A stretch of DNA of 64,000 bases from AP-15 sp963789025 (GCA_963789025.1 CAWBIT010000008.1:1302001-1366000); one strand, 5' to 3'. Positions 17,922 through 26,392 are shown, counted from the first letter of the stretch. Notes: generated by a model from the letters alone, not told the origin. Made by a program: numbers and translations.

Positions 17922-18188
17922 TTACGCCCTTTTGCCCCTCAACGCCTCTGACACTCTACCAGGTTTGAGGTTAAGTCGTCTGCCGATCTCGGCTTGTGAG
18001 AGATGAGGCTCGGCGGTTTTCATCGCTCTAATCTGAGCCTGCAGTAAATCGGTTACCGGTATAGAGGTATTCGGTGCGCATTGGCGGGGTGATCGGCGTC
18101 CGATTTCGTCAGCTAAATCGTTCAACTCGTCTCAGCCTAAATCTATAGCCAACTCACGTAACCGCGTTGCCACGTCTGACAGCCTCAT
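17922..18188 (-). pseudogene. small helix-turn-helix protein with in-frame TGA
   Basis: From an ATG at 18186-18188 the frame reads MRLSDVATRLRELAIDLG, then TGA at 18132-18134, then DELNDLADEIGRRSP and a C-terminal helix-turn-helix (LSQAEIGRRLNLKPGRVSEA). The two parts belong to one protein of 88 codons. A TTG just after the stop could restart translation and give a 67-residue product that still has the DNA-binding part. It probably acted as a phage- or plasmid-type regulator. Confidence 0.6.
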
Positions 18189-18208
18189 GACGCACTATTC
18201 CTTTATCT

Positions 18209-18424
18209 TTAAAGCTGATTCAGCGGGCGGAAAATCCCGATCGCGATTCCGACACAGTATAGGAGCACCGCCATACAGAACCCTCCGATCAGCCATGCAA
18301 CGACCTCGCCCGACATTTCCTCGAAGGTAAAATTGTGTTTGATGCGAAAAATTCTAAGAACGAGGAGAACCAGACCCGCGATTGGGATGGCAACTAAACC
18401 TATCGCTGCCCCCGACCCGCGCAT
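18209..18424 (-). CDS. small membrane protein, unknown function
   Basis: A 71-residue product with two hydrophobic segments (about 5-25 and 42-65) separated by a short polar loop containing KHNFTFEEMSGE. It is probably an inner-membrane protein. It lies in a low-GC accessory stretch with the helix-turn-helix remnant and the next small gene, all on the minus strand. No family is recognised. Confidence 0.45.
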   Translation of the reverse strand: MRGSGAAIGLVAIPIAGLVLLVLRIFRIKHNFTFEEMSGEVVAWLIGGFCMAVLLYCVGIAIGIFRPLNQL

Positions 18425-18451
18425 CTGGAAACGCCTCGAATCCTAGATGCT

Positions 18452-18697
18452 TTACCAATCGAACAGATCATCATCTCCGATTCTTTTCCGGATAGCTTCG
18501 GGGGTATTCGCCCTCTTGTTCCTCTCCTGTCGCAGTCGTTCCCGACTCAGTTTTTCGTTTTCGTCAGGCTTTACTTCTAAGCGATCCACCGAGACGCCGA
18601 GTGCCTTAGCGAGATTCGGCAAGGTATCTGCGGAGACCGCGTACCGCAGATGCCCCTCTGGATCGACGGACTCTATCACCGTTATCTTTTCTGTCAC
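18452..18697 (-). CDS. small cytoplasmic protein, unknown function
   Basis: The 81-residue product starts at a GTG (18695-18697) with a clear GGAGG site five nt upstream. It reads MTEKITVIESVDPEGHLRYA, then a helix resembling the start of an XRE-type fold (LPNLAKALGVSVDRLEV) and a charged tail ending DDDLFDW. It could be a small regulator or a short antitoxin-like protein, but neither is shown. Confidence 0.55.
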   Translation of the reverse strand: MTEKITVIESVDPEGHLRYAVSADTLPNLAKALGVSVDRLEVKPDENEKLSRERLRQERNKRANTPEAIRKRIGDDDLFDW

Positions 18698-19002
18698 GGA
18701 AACCTCCGAGTAAACCTGCCAGAGGTAGCAAGGGGCAGTTAAGGAGCCACTAACCGAGTCCGATAATCAGGGCGTCAGCCTCGACGAGGGCGAACCCTTG
18801 CCGAGATGCCCGTACCGGATGATGATCGTAAAATCGCCTTGTTCCCATTGCATACTTTGGCCGTTCGGCGAGTTCCGCGGGGACGGGCCCTTGGTTGGAG
18901 AAGAAGGTGCTGTTGGCTGATAGGCTGCCACGAAAAGCAACGCGCCGGCACAGAGCTGCGGGCATGGCGCAGCGTTACAATCATTCCGAGAAGCTCGCTG
19001 CT
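18698..19002. other. gene-free stretch
   Basis: No convincing gene is seen here. A minus-strand frame of 71 codons is poor in conserved features. The right part grades into the duplicated upstream region of the beta-keto acid cleavage gene. Confidence 0.4.
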
Positions 19003-19055
19003 GATTGGCTGCAGATACAGCCAGCTGAAATAATCAGGTCAATTCATGGTTGCAG
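19003..19055 (+). promoter_or_regulatory. conserved upstream element, copy 1
   Basis: Two blocks, GATTGGCTGCAGATACAGC and AATTCATGGTTGCAG, are separated by 19 nt. The same two blocks at the same spacing occur at 19635-19687 and, on the minus strand, at 24060-24112. This copy lies 105 nt before the truncated gene copy. The first block is close to palindromic around CTGCAG. It may be an operator or simply part of a duplicated segment. Confidence 0.45.
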
Positions 19056-19159
19056 GAACGGAGGCGGCGGACTTACTCCCGCAAAAAGTCGCACCACCTG
19101 CGGCGCAAACTCGGCCATATGGAGTAGGTCTGTGGCCGTCGGCGGGAGGGAGAAACAAG

Positions 19160-19465
19160 ATGCCGCTGCGTGGCAAGGTCGTCATCACCTGCGCCGTTAC
19201 GGGGTCGATCCATACCCCGACGATGAGCCCCCATCTGCCGCTGACGCCGGATGAGATCGCCCGCGATGCGATTGCCGCGGCGGAGGCGGGGGCGGCCATT
19301 CTGCATCTGCATGCGCGCGATCCGAAGGATGGGCGGCCGACGCCGGACCCCGATGTGTTCATGCAGTTTTTGCCGCGGATCAAGCAGTCGACCGGAGCGG
19401 TCGTCAACATCACGACCGGCGGCGGTCACGGCATGAGCCTCGAGGAAAAGCTCGCTGATGCCTGA
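19160..19465 (+). pseudogene. beta-keto acid cleavage enzyme, truncated duplicate
   Basis: The first 95 codons match the start of the complete gene at 19792 residue for residue (MPLRGKVVITCAVTGSIHT, then HLHARDPKDGRPTPDPDVF and TTGGGHGMSLEE), but the frame then leaves the family and stops after 101 codons. The DNA copies differ at about 15 places and nearly all are silent. The missing two thirds include most of the barrel, so no activity is expected. Copy and upstream region lie 632 nt before the intact gene. Confidence 0.85.
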
Positions 19466-19634
19466 TCTCGACCAGATAAAACAGGGGGAACAGGAGGGCG
19501 GGACCGGCGCGGGCGTTTTTGTAGGGCCGGTCGGGCAATCCCGCCTGCCGGCCGCCCGGTCCGACTACTGGTCGCCGGCGCGGGCGAGACGCCGACCCGC
19601 AAAGGCATCGCAACCGTTCGGAGAATTTCCTGCT

Positions 19635-19687
19635 GATCCGCTGCAGATGCAGCAAACGGAAATAATTTGGTCAATTCATGGTTGTAG
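19635..19687 (+). promoter_or_regulatory. conserved upstream element, copy 2
   Basis: Blocks GATCCGCTGCAGATGCAGC and AATTCATGGTTGTAG, 19 nt apart, lie about 105 nt before the intact cleavage-enzyme gene. The position in front of an operon start suits a binding site or promoter part. See the copies at 19003 and 24060. Confidence 0.45.
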
Positions 19688-19791
19688 GAACGGAGGCGGC
19701 GGGCATCCTCCCGTAAAAAGTCGCACCACCTCCGGCGCAAACTCGGCCATTATAGGGTAATCTGCGTCCGTCGGCAGGAGGGAGGAACAAG

Positions 19792-20727
19792 ATGCCGCTG
19801 CGTGGCAAGGTCGTCATCACCTGCGCCGTTACCGGGTCGATCCACACCCCGACGATGAGCCCGCATTTGCCGCTGACGCCGGATGAGATTGCGCGCGATG
19901 CGATTGCCGCGGCGGAGGCGGGGGCGGCGATCCTGCATCTGCATGCCCGCGACCCGAAGGATGGGCGGCCGACGCCGGACCCCGACGTGTTCATGCAGTT
20001 CCTGCCGCGGATCAAGCAGTCGACCGGAGCGGTCGTCAACATCACGACGGGCGGCGGCCACGGCATGAGCCTCGAGGAGCGGCTCGCCGCACCGCTGCGC
20101 GCCAAGCCCGAGATGTGCTCGCTCAATATGGGATCGATGAATTTCGGGCTCTACCCGATGCTCGACCGCTACAAGGAATGGAAATACGAGTGGGAGCCGC
20201 GGGCGCTCGAAATGACGCGGGACTTCATCTTCCGCAACACCTTCAAGGACATTGAGCGCATTCTGAAGGATTTGGGGGAAGGGTGCGGCACCCGGTTCGA
20301 ATTCGAGTGCTACGACGTCGGCCATCTCTACAACCTGGCGCATTTCCTCGATCGCGGGCTCGTCAAGCCGCCGCTCTTCGTGCAGACGATCTTCGGGATC
20401 CTCGGCGGCATCGGGGCTGATCCCGAGAATGTCGTTCACATGAAACGGATCGCCGACAAATTGTTCGGCGATTCCTATGCCTGGTCCGTGCTGGCTGCCG
20501 GCCGCCACCAATTGCCACTGGTGTCGATGGGCGCGATCATGGGCGGCAATGTCCGGGTCGGGCTCGAGGACTCGCTGTGGATCGGTCGCGGCAAGCTCGC
20601 CGAGAGCAATGCCGACCAGGTCAGCTGCGTCCGCTCGATCATCGAGAACCTGTCGCTCGAAATCGCGACCCCGGACGAGGCGCGGGCGATGCTCGCGCTG
20701 AAGGGTGGCGACGCGGTGGCGTTCTGA
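19792..20727 (+). CDS. beta-keto acid cleavage enzyme (BKACE, DUF849)
   Basis: The 311-residue protein is full length for the BKACE family, the relatives of 3-keto-5-aminohexanoate cleavage enzyme. These zinc TIM-barrel proteins condense a beta-keto acid with acetyl-CoA to give acetoacetate and a new acyl-CoA. The zinc site HLHAR and the signature MSPHLPLTPDEIARDAI near the N-terminus are present, as is SMGAIMGGNVRVGLEDSLW near the end. A GGAGG site precedes the ATG. Its stop overlaps the next start as ATGA, tying it to the CoA-transferase genes, which can use the acetoacetate. The particular keto acid is unknown. Confidence 0.9.
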   Translation: MPLRGKVVITCAVTGSIHTPTMSPHLPLTPDEIARDAIAAAEAGAAILHLHARDPKDGRPTPDPDVFMQFLPRIKQSTGAVVNITTGGGHGMSLEERLAAPLRAKPEMCSLNMGSMNFGLYPMLDRYKEWKYEWEPRALEMTRDFIFRNTFKDIERILKDLGEGCGTRFEFECYDVGHLYNLAHFLDRGLVKPPLFVQTIFGILGGIGADPENVVHMKRIADKLFGDSYAWSVLAAGRHQLPLVSMGAIMGGNVRVGLEDSLWIGRGKLAESNADQVSCVRSIIENLSLEIATPDEARAMLALKGGDAVAF

Positions 20728-21392
20728 TGATCGACAAACGCGTCGAGAGCCTCGCCGAAGCCGTCGGCGGCATCGCCGATGGCGCGACGATCCTGTGCGC
20801 CGGGTTTGGCGGCGCCGGATTGCCGGATGCGCTGTGCGAGGCGGTCGTCGAGCAAGGGGCGCGCGATTTGACCGTCGTCGCCAATAATGCCGGGACCGGG
20901 AGGAGGGGGCTCGCTGCCTTGCTCGCCGCCGGCCGGGTGCGCCGGATCATCTGCTCCTTCCCGCGCAGCGCCGGCTCGACCGTATTCGAAGAGCTCTATG
21001 CCGCGGGCCGCATCGAATTGGAGCTGGTGCCGCAGGGCATCATCAGCGAGCGCATGCGCTGCGCCGCCGCCGGGCTCGGCGGTTTCTACTCGCCGGTCTC
21101 GGTCGGAACCCGGCTCGCCGACGGCAAGGAACACCATGAAATCGACGGCCGCATGTATGTTCTGGAAAAACCGCTGAAGGGTGACGTCGCGCTGCTCTCC
21201 GCCGATCGCGGCGACCGTTGGGGCAATCTGACCTACCGCAAATCGGCGCGCAATTTCAACCCGACGATGGCGATGGCGGCGGATCTCTCGGTCGTGCAGG
21301 TGCGCCATATCGTCGAGCTGGGCGAGCTCGACCCCGAGGTGATCGTCACCCCCAGCATTTTCATCGACCGCGTCGTCCACGTGCCGGTGTGA
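20727..21392 (+). CDS. 3-oxoacid CoA-transferase subunit A
   Basis: A 221-residue alpha subunit of a family I CoA-transferase (SCOT/PcaI type), with the signature CAGFGGAGLPDALCEA, then NNAGTG and the SVGTRLADGKEHHEIDGR stretch. It moves CoA between succinyl-CoA and a 3-oxoacid such as acetoacetate or 3-oxoadipate. The start is the ATG at 20727, overlapping the cleavage-enzyme stop; the open frame before it is spurious. The partner subunit follows after a 157-nt repeat and is frameshifted. Confidence 0.88.
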   Translation: MIDKRVESLAEAVGGIADGATILCAGFGGAGLPDALCEAVVEQGARDLTVVANNAGTGRRGLAALLAAGRVRRIICSFPRSAGSTVFEELYAAGRIELELVPQGIISERMRCAAAGLGGFYSPVSVGTRLADGKEHHEIDGRMYVLEKPLKGDVALLSADRGDRWGNLTYRKSARNFNPTMAMAADLSVVQVRHIVELGELDPEVIVTPSIFIDRVVHVPV

Positions 21393-21394
21393 CC

Positions 21395-21530
21395 CTCACC
21401 CGTCTCGCTGCGCTCGCCACCCTCTCCCGCATTGCGGGAGAGGGGCTTATAACCGATGCCTACCGAAAGCCCCTCTCCCGCATCGCGGGAGAGGGAGGGG
21501 CCCAGTCCGCAGGGCTGGGAGGGTGAGGGA
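21395..21530. repeat. REP-like repeat of CCCTCTCCCGCxxxGCGGGAGAGGG type
   Basis: Two hairpins, each an arm CCTCTCCCGC facing GCGGGAGAGG, lie between outer arms reading CCCTCACCC and GGGTGAGGG. The same unit is at 47050-47197 and 61643-61780, with a shorter variant at 53082-53160. Here it sits between the two CoA-transferase subunit genes and could affect their relative expression. Confidence 0.8.
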
Positions 21531-21549
21531 GAAACGTTGGAGGAGTATA

Positions 21550-22219
21550 ATGCCGCTGAAACGTCGTCAAATCGCCTGGCGGGCCGCTCAGGATCTCGCC
21601 GACGGGGCCTATGTGAACCTCGGGATCGGACTCCCGACGCTGGTCTCCGATTTCATTCCTACCGATCGCGAGATCGTGCTGCACAGCGAGAACGGCGTCC
21701 TCGGTGTCGGGCCGGCGCCGGGCGACAACGAGATCGACTGGGATTTGATCAACGCCGGCAAGCAGCCGATCACGTTGGTTACCGGCGGGAGCTATGTGCA
21801 CCACACCAACTCGTTTCTGATGATCCGCGGCGGTCATCTCGACCTGGCCTTGCTCGGCGCCTTCGAGGTGTCTGAGAAAGGCGATTCTGGCGAACTGGAC
21901 GACCGACGATCCCGCCTTTCCGCCCGGCGTCGGCGGCGCGATGGATCTGGCGGTCGGGGCCAAGGAAATCCGCGTCCTGGTCGAGCACACGACCAAATCC
22001 GGCGCGCCGCGCATCCGCCGGCAATGCGGATACCCGTTGACCGCCGCCGCGGTGGTCCGGCGGATTTACACCGATCTCGCCGTGATCGACGTCACGGCCG
22101 ATGGCCTCGTCGTGCGCGAGATGGTCGAGGACATCGATTTTCCAGCGCTGCAGGCCAAGACCGAGGCGGCGCTGAGCCCGGCCTCGGACCTTCGCCCGCT
22201 CCGCGCGCCTGCCGTTTAA
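21550..22219 (+). pseudogene. 3-oxoacid CoA-transferase subunit B, frameshifted
   Basis: The N-terminal part is typical of subunit B: VNLGIGLPTLVSDFI, the catalytic Glu in LHSENGVLGVGP, and GGHLDLALLGAFEVSEKGD. After GD the frame should continue LANWTTDDPAFPPGVGGAMD, which is found one base on, ending at 22219. The run GATTCTGG at 21883-21890 appears to have one extra T. The product as read lacks about 110 C-terminal residues of the family but contains the active Glu. A GGAGGAG site precedes the start. Without repair the CoA-transferase would probably be inactive. Confidence 0.85.
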
Positions 22220-22611
22220 GGTTGCTTGTCCCGCATACTCTCATAGCGTCCCATCGGCACGATTTCGGCGATGGTGCCGTCGGGTGAGCGGTACTTGATC
22301 GGCAACTCGCCCGGCTTCGACAGGATCGTGCCGCCGTTGGCGACCACCTTCTCGGCGAACCCTTGGTGGTCCTCGACCTCGATACCGAAATGATGGATCG
22401 CCGGCCCGGGGCCCACCAACTTGGCCTCGGGGTCGGCCTCGCTGTCATAGACCATCAGCGCGAGATCGACGTAGCCGTCGGTCAGGTGCCGCGAGATGTG
22501 CCCGCGCGAGCGGCCGGTATGTACCTGCCGGAAACCGTAGACGTTTTCGTAAAACCGAGTCGCCGCCTCGAGGTCGGTGACCTTGAGTGCCAGGTGGTTG
22601 ATGCGTGCCAT
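22216..22611 (-). CDS. VOC-family protein (glyoxalase/dioxygenase fold)
   Basis: The 131-residue protein has two beta-alpha-beta-beta-beta units of the vicinal oxygen chelate fold, beginning MARINHLALKVTDLEAATRF with a metal His, then IHHFGIEVED with a second, and ending SPDGTIAEIVPM with the Glu ligand. It could be an isomerase, lyase or dioxygenase acting on a small metabolite. Its stop overlaps the convergent CoA-transferase frame by 4 nt. It lies 11 nt downstream of the receptor gene and is probably co-transcribed with it. Confidence 0.85.
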   Translation of the reverse strand: MARINHLALKVTDLEAATRFYENVYGFRQVHTGRSRGHISRHLTDGYVDLALMVYDSEADPEAKLVGPGPAIHHFGIEVEDHQGFAEKVVANGGTILSKPGELPIKYRSPDGTIAEIVPMGRYESMRDKQP

Positions 22612-22622
22612 TCGCCTCTGTC

Positions 22623-23879
22623 CTATTCGCCGCTGCCGCTATAGGGCGCGATCACCGAGCCGGTGCGGTATTCCGCCGGCTCAAGAATGGCCTCGGTCTT
22701 GGTGTCCTTGAACTCGTCGAGATTGTTGCTCTTGATATTTTGCCATTGCACTTCGAGCACCCTTGGCTTGGCCCATTCGCCGTCCTTGCCGAAGCTGATG
22801 TCGCCGACGATGGTCTTGAACGGATGGCTGCGGATGTAGTCGGCGATGGCGTTCTGATCGAGGCTCTTGGCGCCTTCGATCGCGTCGCCGAGCACCTGCA
22901 GATCGGCGTAGGCGAAGGGCGGCAGGTACCAACCCAACGGGTCGACCCCAGCCTCTCCGGCCTTCGACTGGTATTCCTTCAGGAAGTCGAGAATACCGGT
23001 GAACTGCATCGTCGGCGCCGGGATCCACCAATCGTAGTCGACAACGCCGTTGAGCTTGGGCCCGAATTGCAGCTTCACCGGAATGAATTGCAGCCCCACC
23101 ATGCCGCCGCCGAAGAACCGGGTCTTGAGGCCGCTTTCCGTTGCCGCGCGCAGCACGCCGACCGAGCCCGGCGGGTAGGAGGCGACGAACACCATGTCGG
23201 GTTTGGTCGCCTGGATGGAATGTATAATCGGCGTAAAATCAGGCGTCCCCGGCGGGTAGGTCTTGTCGTAGACGATCTCGATGCCTTCGCGCTTGGCAAT
23301 GTCGTGGATGCCCTCGGAGGCGTTTTTTGGGAACTCGGAATCTTCGGCGAGGATGGCCAAGGTCTTCGGCTTGGGGTCCGCTGCCATCGCGACGTGGAAG
23401 AACGGCTCGGAGAAGGCGTGTTTCGGGTCCGGCCCGGTCGGCAGCATCGAGAAGTATTTCGGATAATGGAATTCGCTGTTGACCGCGAGCCCGAACAACC
23501 CGAGGAACACCCGATCGTGCGAGATCGCCACCGGCATCGCCGGTGCGATCATGTTGGTGCCGTAGCCCGAAACGATGAAGTCGACCTTGTCGACCTCGAG
23601 CAGCTTTGTGTAGATGCCCGGGACGGTCGCCGGATTGCTCTGGTCGTCGTAGTTGATCAGCTTGACCGGGCGGCCCATCAGGCCCCCCTTGGCGTTCACG
23701 TTGTCGCGCCAGATCTGCATCGCCAGCAAGGCCGACTTGCCGCCGGCGGCGAGCCCGCCGGTCAGCGCCATGCCCAGGCCGATCGTGATCGGCTCCGCCG
23801 CCCTCGCGCCGCTCGCGACAAGCGCCCAGGAAGCGACTACAGCGGCTGCAACGAAGCGACGGTTCACCCGCTGGACCAA
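22623..23879 (-). CDS. ABC transporter substrate-binding protein (LivK-like)
   Basis: The 418-residue protein has a signal peptide to about residue 27 (ending SGARA) and a periplasmic binding protein type I fold: TIGLGMALTGGLAAGGKSAL at the start, GLMGRPVKLINYDDQSNP, and VSGYGTNMIAPAMPV. It belongs to the branched-chain amino acid and aromatic acid receptor group. No permease or ATPase gene is near, so it must work with components elsewhere. Proximity to the cleavage enzyme and a shared upstream element suggest that it brings in the substrate of that pathway. Confidence 0.88.
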   Translation of the reverse strand: MVQRVNRRFVAAAVVASWALVASGARAAEPITIGLGMALTGGLAAGGKSALLAMQIWRDNVNAKGGLMGRPVKLINYDDQSNPATVPGIYTKLLEVDKVDFIVSGYGTNMIAPAMPVAISHDRVFLGLFGLAVNSEFHYPKYFSMLPTGPDPKHAFSEPFFHVAMAADPKPKTLAILAEDSEFPKNASEGIHDIAKREGIEIVYDKTYPPGTPDFTPIIHSIQATKPDMVFVASYPPGSVGVLRAATESGLKTRFFGGGMVGLQFIPVKLQFGPKLNGVVDYDWWIPAPTMQFTGILDFLKEYQSKAGEAGVDPLGWYLPPFAYADLQVLGDAIEGAKSLDQNAIADYIRSHPFKTIVGDISFGKDGEWAKPRVLEVQWQNIKSNNLDEFKDTKTEAILEPAEYRTGSVIAPYSGSGE

Positions 23880-24727
23880 TGCTTCCTCCCATTTCTTGTC
23901 AACATTCGCTGAGGGCAGATGTATATTTCTTGATCGGCCGCACGTCCAGCCTCGACAACACCCTCATCGCCGGGGTGCGACCCGCGAGCGTCCAGTTGAG
24001 AACAACGGCTGCATAGGCTGATGTCGATGCATCCTCGATGCCCCTGGCCCGTTGACCTGCCGCAACCACGAATTGCAGCGGCGATTGCGCCTCGCTGCAT
24101 CTGCAGCGAATCTGCAGCAAAATCTCGCCTCTGAGTTGAAGTATCCATCCGGCCCGGCGCCGTACATGCCCGCCGCGGCACGAGCATAGCTGGCCCCGAC
24201 GAGCTGCAGCGCTGGTCGAAGTCGCTCGTCTCGATCGCAAGCAACGGCTCGGCAACCGGAGTGGCCGGTTGGTAGACTTGCGGCCGCCAGAATTGGTGGA
24301 CTGGCCCTTCGCGAACCGTCACGCTCGACCGTTCCTGGCTGTTTCTGCAGCGAAACAACAGTCATCGCTCCACCTCGTTCGCCCATCCTGCGCCGCCCCT
24401 CGTGCTCCCGGAGCGAACATGGAACACGAACATTATGGCAATTTTATTGTTGCAGATGCGGCACCAGATGAAACCGACCGACTGGCAACCGCTCGGATGA
24501 ATTCGGCCCTTTTCGGAGTGCGGATCGCCTCGCGCTGCTGCCTACAGGGGTGAGCTTGGACCTTTTGGCTGAGATTCTGTCCTTTCAGACTTTGAGCGAG
24601 TTGCGCACAGTGGCGTAAACCACAACATCTGGAGAAAGTCGGCGGGCGCTTGTGCCGACCGGCGAAAACATCAGCTTTTCCCTAGGCAGGACGTGTGATA
24701 ATATACAGATAGTGTACGGGAAATTTT
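23880..24727. other. gene-free stretch, about 850 nt
   Basis: Several overlapping open frames of 90-165 codons occur, but none shows a recognisable motif or good start. Apart from the upstream element copy at 24060-24112, I see no clear feature. It may contain decayed coding sequence. Confidence 0.4.
24060..24112 (-). promoter_or_regulatory. conserved upstream element, copy 3
   Basis: On the minus strand the blocks GATTCGCTGCAGATGCAGC and AATTCGTGGTTGCGG are again 19 nt apart, matching copy 2 at 18 of 19 and 12 of 15 bases, while the spacer matches at only about 6 of 19. It lies 180-235 nt before the solute receptor gene. Conserved blocks around an unconserved spacer look like a two-part binding site. 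Confidence 0.45.
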
Positions 24728-24973
24728 ATGGCCGAGCCACCAGTGACAAAACTTCTCGATCAAGCGCTCGCGGCCGTGCGCGGCCTTCCCGCGGAGGCAC
24801 AGGACGACATTGCCCGTGTCATACTCCGGCTGAGCGGTGCGGATGACGAACCGCCGGTCTCGCTCACGCCCGAAGAGCAGGCCGCCATCACCGCTTCAAA
24901 AGCTGCCGCTGCCCGTGGCGAATTTGCGACCGATGAGCAGGTGCGGACGGTGTGGGCCAAACACGGTCTGTGA
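24728..24973 (+). CDS. antitoxin-like protein of a type II system
   Basis: This 81-residue protein is small, acidic and helical, with the tail EEQAAITASKAAAARGEFATDEQVRTVWAKHGL, a form typical of antitoxins paired with RelE/ParE toxins. The stop overlaps the toxin start in GTGA (24970-24973), the usual coupling. Because the toxin is broken by a MITE, the antitoxin is an orphan here. Confidence 0.8.
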   Translation: MAEPPVTKLLDQALAAVRGLPAEAQDDIARVILRLSGADDEPPVSLTPEEQAAITASKAAAARGEFATDEQVRTVWAKHGL

Positions 24974-25330
24974 GGCTTCGCTACACTCTTCCGGCCCTTG
25001 CCGATCTTAGAGGCTCACCCAAAATGGGTTCCGCGCAACGGGTTATCGTCGCCCCCGCGAAAGCGGGGGTCCAGGGGCAACCGCTGCAGCCTTGCCGACT
25101 CTGGATTCCCGCATTCGCGTTCGCTTTCGCGGGAATGACGAGGAGGAATGGTAACGCGCTCAGATTCTGGATTCATTCTTGGTTAGGCTCTTAGCGCGAT
25201 CCTCGATTACATCGCCGTCCATTCGCCGTCGGGCGCGCGGCGAGTTCAGGCCCGTATTCAGGCCCTCACCGACCTTCTGTTACAGCATCCTCACATCGGA
25301 CGCCACACGGTCAGCGCTTTGGATGGGTGA
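24970..25330 (+). pseudogene. RelE/ParE-type toxin split by a MITE
   Basis: The toxin starts at GTG 24970 and reads VRLRYTLPALADL. After removal of 25011-25189 and one CTTAG copy, the frame continues SAILDYIAVHSPSGARRVQA, then QALTDLLLQHPHIGRHT, the standard ParE helix pair. It then stops at 25328-25330, without the C-terminal strands expected of the family, so a second lesion or replacement lies near 25310. The toxin is inactive. Confidence 0.85.
25011..25189. mobile_element. MITE of 179 bp inserted in the toxin gene
   Basis: The ends are imperfect inverted repeats, AGGCTCACCCAAAATG on the left and AGCCTAACCAAGAATG on the right (reverse strand), matching at 12 of 16. The 5-bp repeat CTTAG flanks it at 25006-25010 and 25190-25194. 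The inside holds GC-rich hairpins around CCCCGCGAAAGCGGGG and no gene. It must have been moved by a transposase acting in trans. Confidence 0.78.
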
Positions 25331-25461
25331 ATGCCAGCACGGCTTGAGAGGACGATACAGTTTCGCAGACCAAAGGTGGGCGCTGTGAAGAAAATTTGAC
25401 AGGCAAGCTCTGTAGCACACTCGTAAGCGAGGCCCGGAGCCGTAGGGATTGAGATCCGCGA

Positions 25462-26172
25462 TTATCCTATCCCAAAGCGGAATTCCTTTGGGACCAGGAA
25501 TTCTTTAATGAGCTTTTCCTTGCAGTGAACCACGAGGTAGAGGATGTGGACTGGCATGGGGGTCTGCTCGGGCCAGCTCTTGCCAACGATGGTGGCATGG
25601 CGAAGGGCGAAATAAACGATTGCACCATGCCCGTCCAAATCGCGCAGCAGCGCATCCAGCTCCTGGTGCACGTGCAACCTGTCAACGTTGGAATAAAGCT
25701 CCGCGGCATCGCCATAGTCATTTAAATAGTCGAACAGCGTCGCGGCAACTTCCTTGGCCTTTTCAGTGATCTCGTCGTCACAGACATAGTTGTAGGCAGT
25801 GGCCGCCTCCGCCAGGCCGCCAAGCTCCGCGCCGTTGCGAACGCGTGTGCCCGGCAAACGCATTTTGTCCGGAAACTGCTTCTGCAGAGCCTCCTTGCCT
25901 ATGTTTTCGATATCGCGGAAAAGGCCAGTGATCTTCTGGGCAAACTGCGCATCAAAGAAGATCTCCGCATTGTCGTAGCCCAAGCCTCGAGCGAGCGCGC
26001 GGCGGGTGGTGACGTCCGTCCGGCGGCCCGCTTCGACGCGCTGGATCGTGCGAACATCGACGCTTGCAGCCTCTGCAAGCGCCTCCTGCGACCAATTAGA
26101 GGCCTCCCGGATGGCGCGGGTCCACCAGGCAAGGATTGAGGGATCAAGGATCGGGGTGGTTTCAGCGCTCAT
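25462..26172 (-). CDS. XRE-type regulator with unrecognised C-terminal domain
   Basis: Residues 15-70 form a helix-turn-helix of the XRE type (AIREASNWSQEALAEAASVD, TIQRVEAGRRTDVTTRRALA). The remaining 165 residues are a helical domain without a known motif (AATAYNYVCDDEITEKAKEV, YLNDYGDAAELYSNVDRLH) ending in a beta-like HILYLVVHCKEKL. The 236-residue frame is intact. The second part could sense a ligand or be an effector, but I cannot tell. Confidence 0.7.
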   Translation of the reverse strand: MSAETTPILDPSILAWWTRAIREASNWSQEALAEAASVDVRTIQRVEAGRRTDVTTRRALARGLGYDNAEIFFDAQFAQKITGLFRDIENIGKEALQKQFPDKMRLPGTRVRNGAELGGLAEAATAYNYVCDDEITEKAKEVAATLFDYLNDYGDAAELYSNVDRLHVHQELDALLRDLDGHGAIVYFALRHATIVGKSWPEQTPMPVHILYLVVHCKEKLIKEFLVPKEFRFGIG

Positions 26173-26392
26173 GGTCGGTTGCCTTGTTGATGGTAGCTCC
26201 TTCGCGATGAATTACCCGGGGATGGCCCATTCCGACACGACACAACCCCGACAGAGACCCGACAGTTTCGTCATCGTACCTTCTCGACATGCAGGCTCCC
26301 GGAGGGAAGCGGGCGTGTCACCGGGCAATGGGAAGGCTGAAATCAGAAGCGGTCTTTGCTTCTCAACTCGCGGGGAGGCCGGAAGCGTCCGG

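Noticed and set aside
23964..24386. Minus-strand frame of 140 codons upstream of the receptor gene
   Set aside because: No ribosome site, no family motif, and composition like non-coding DNA; the upstream element lies inside it.
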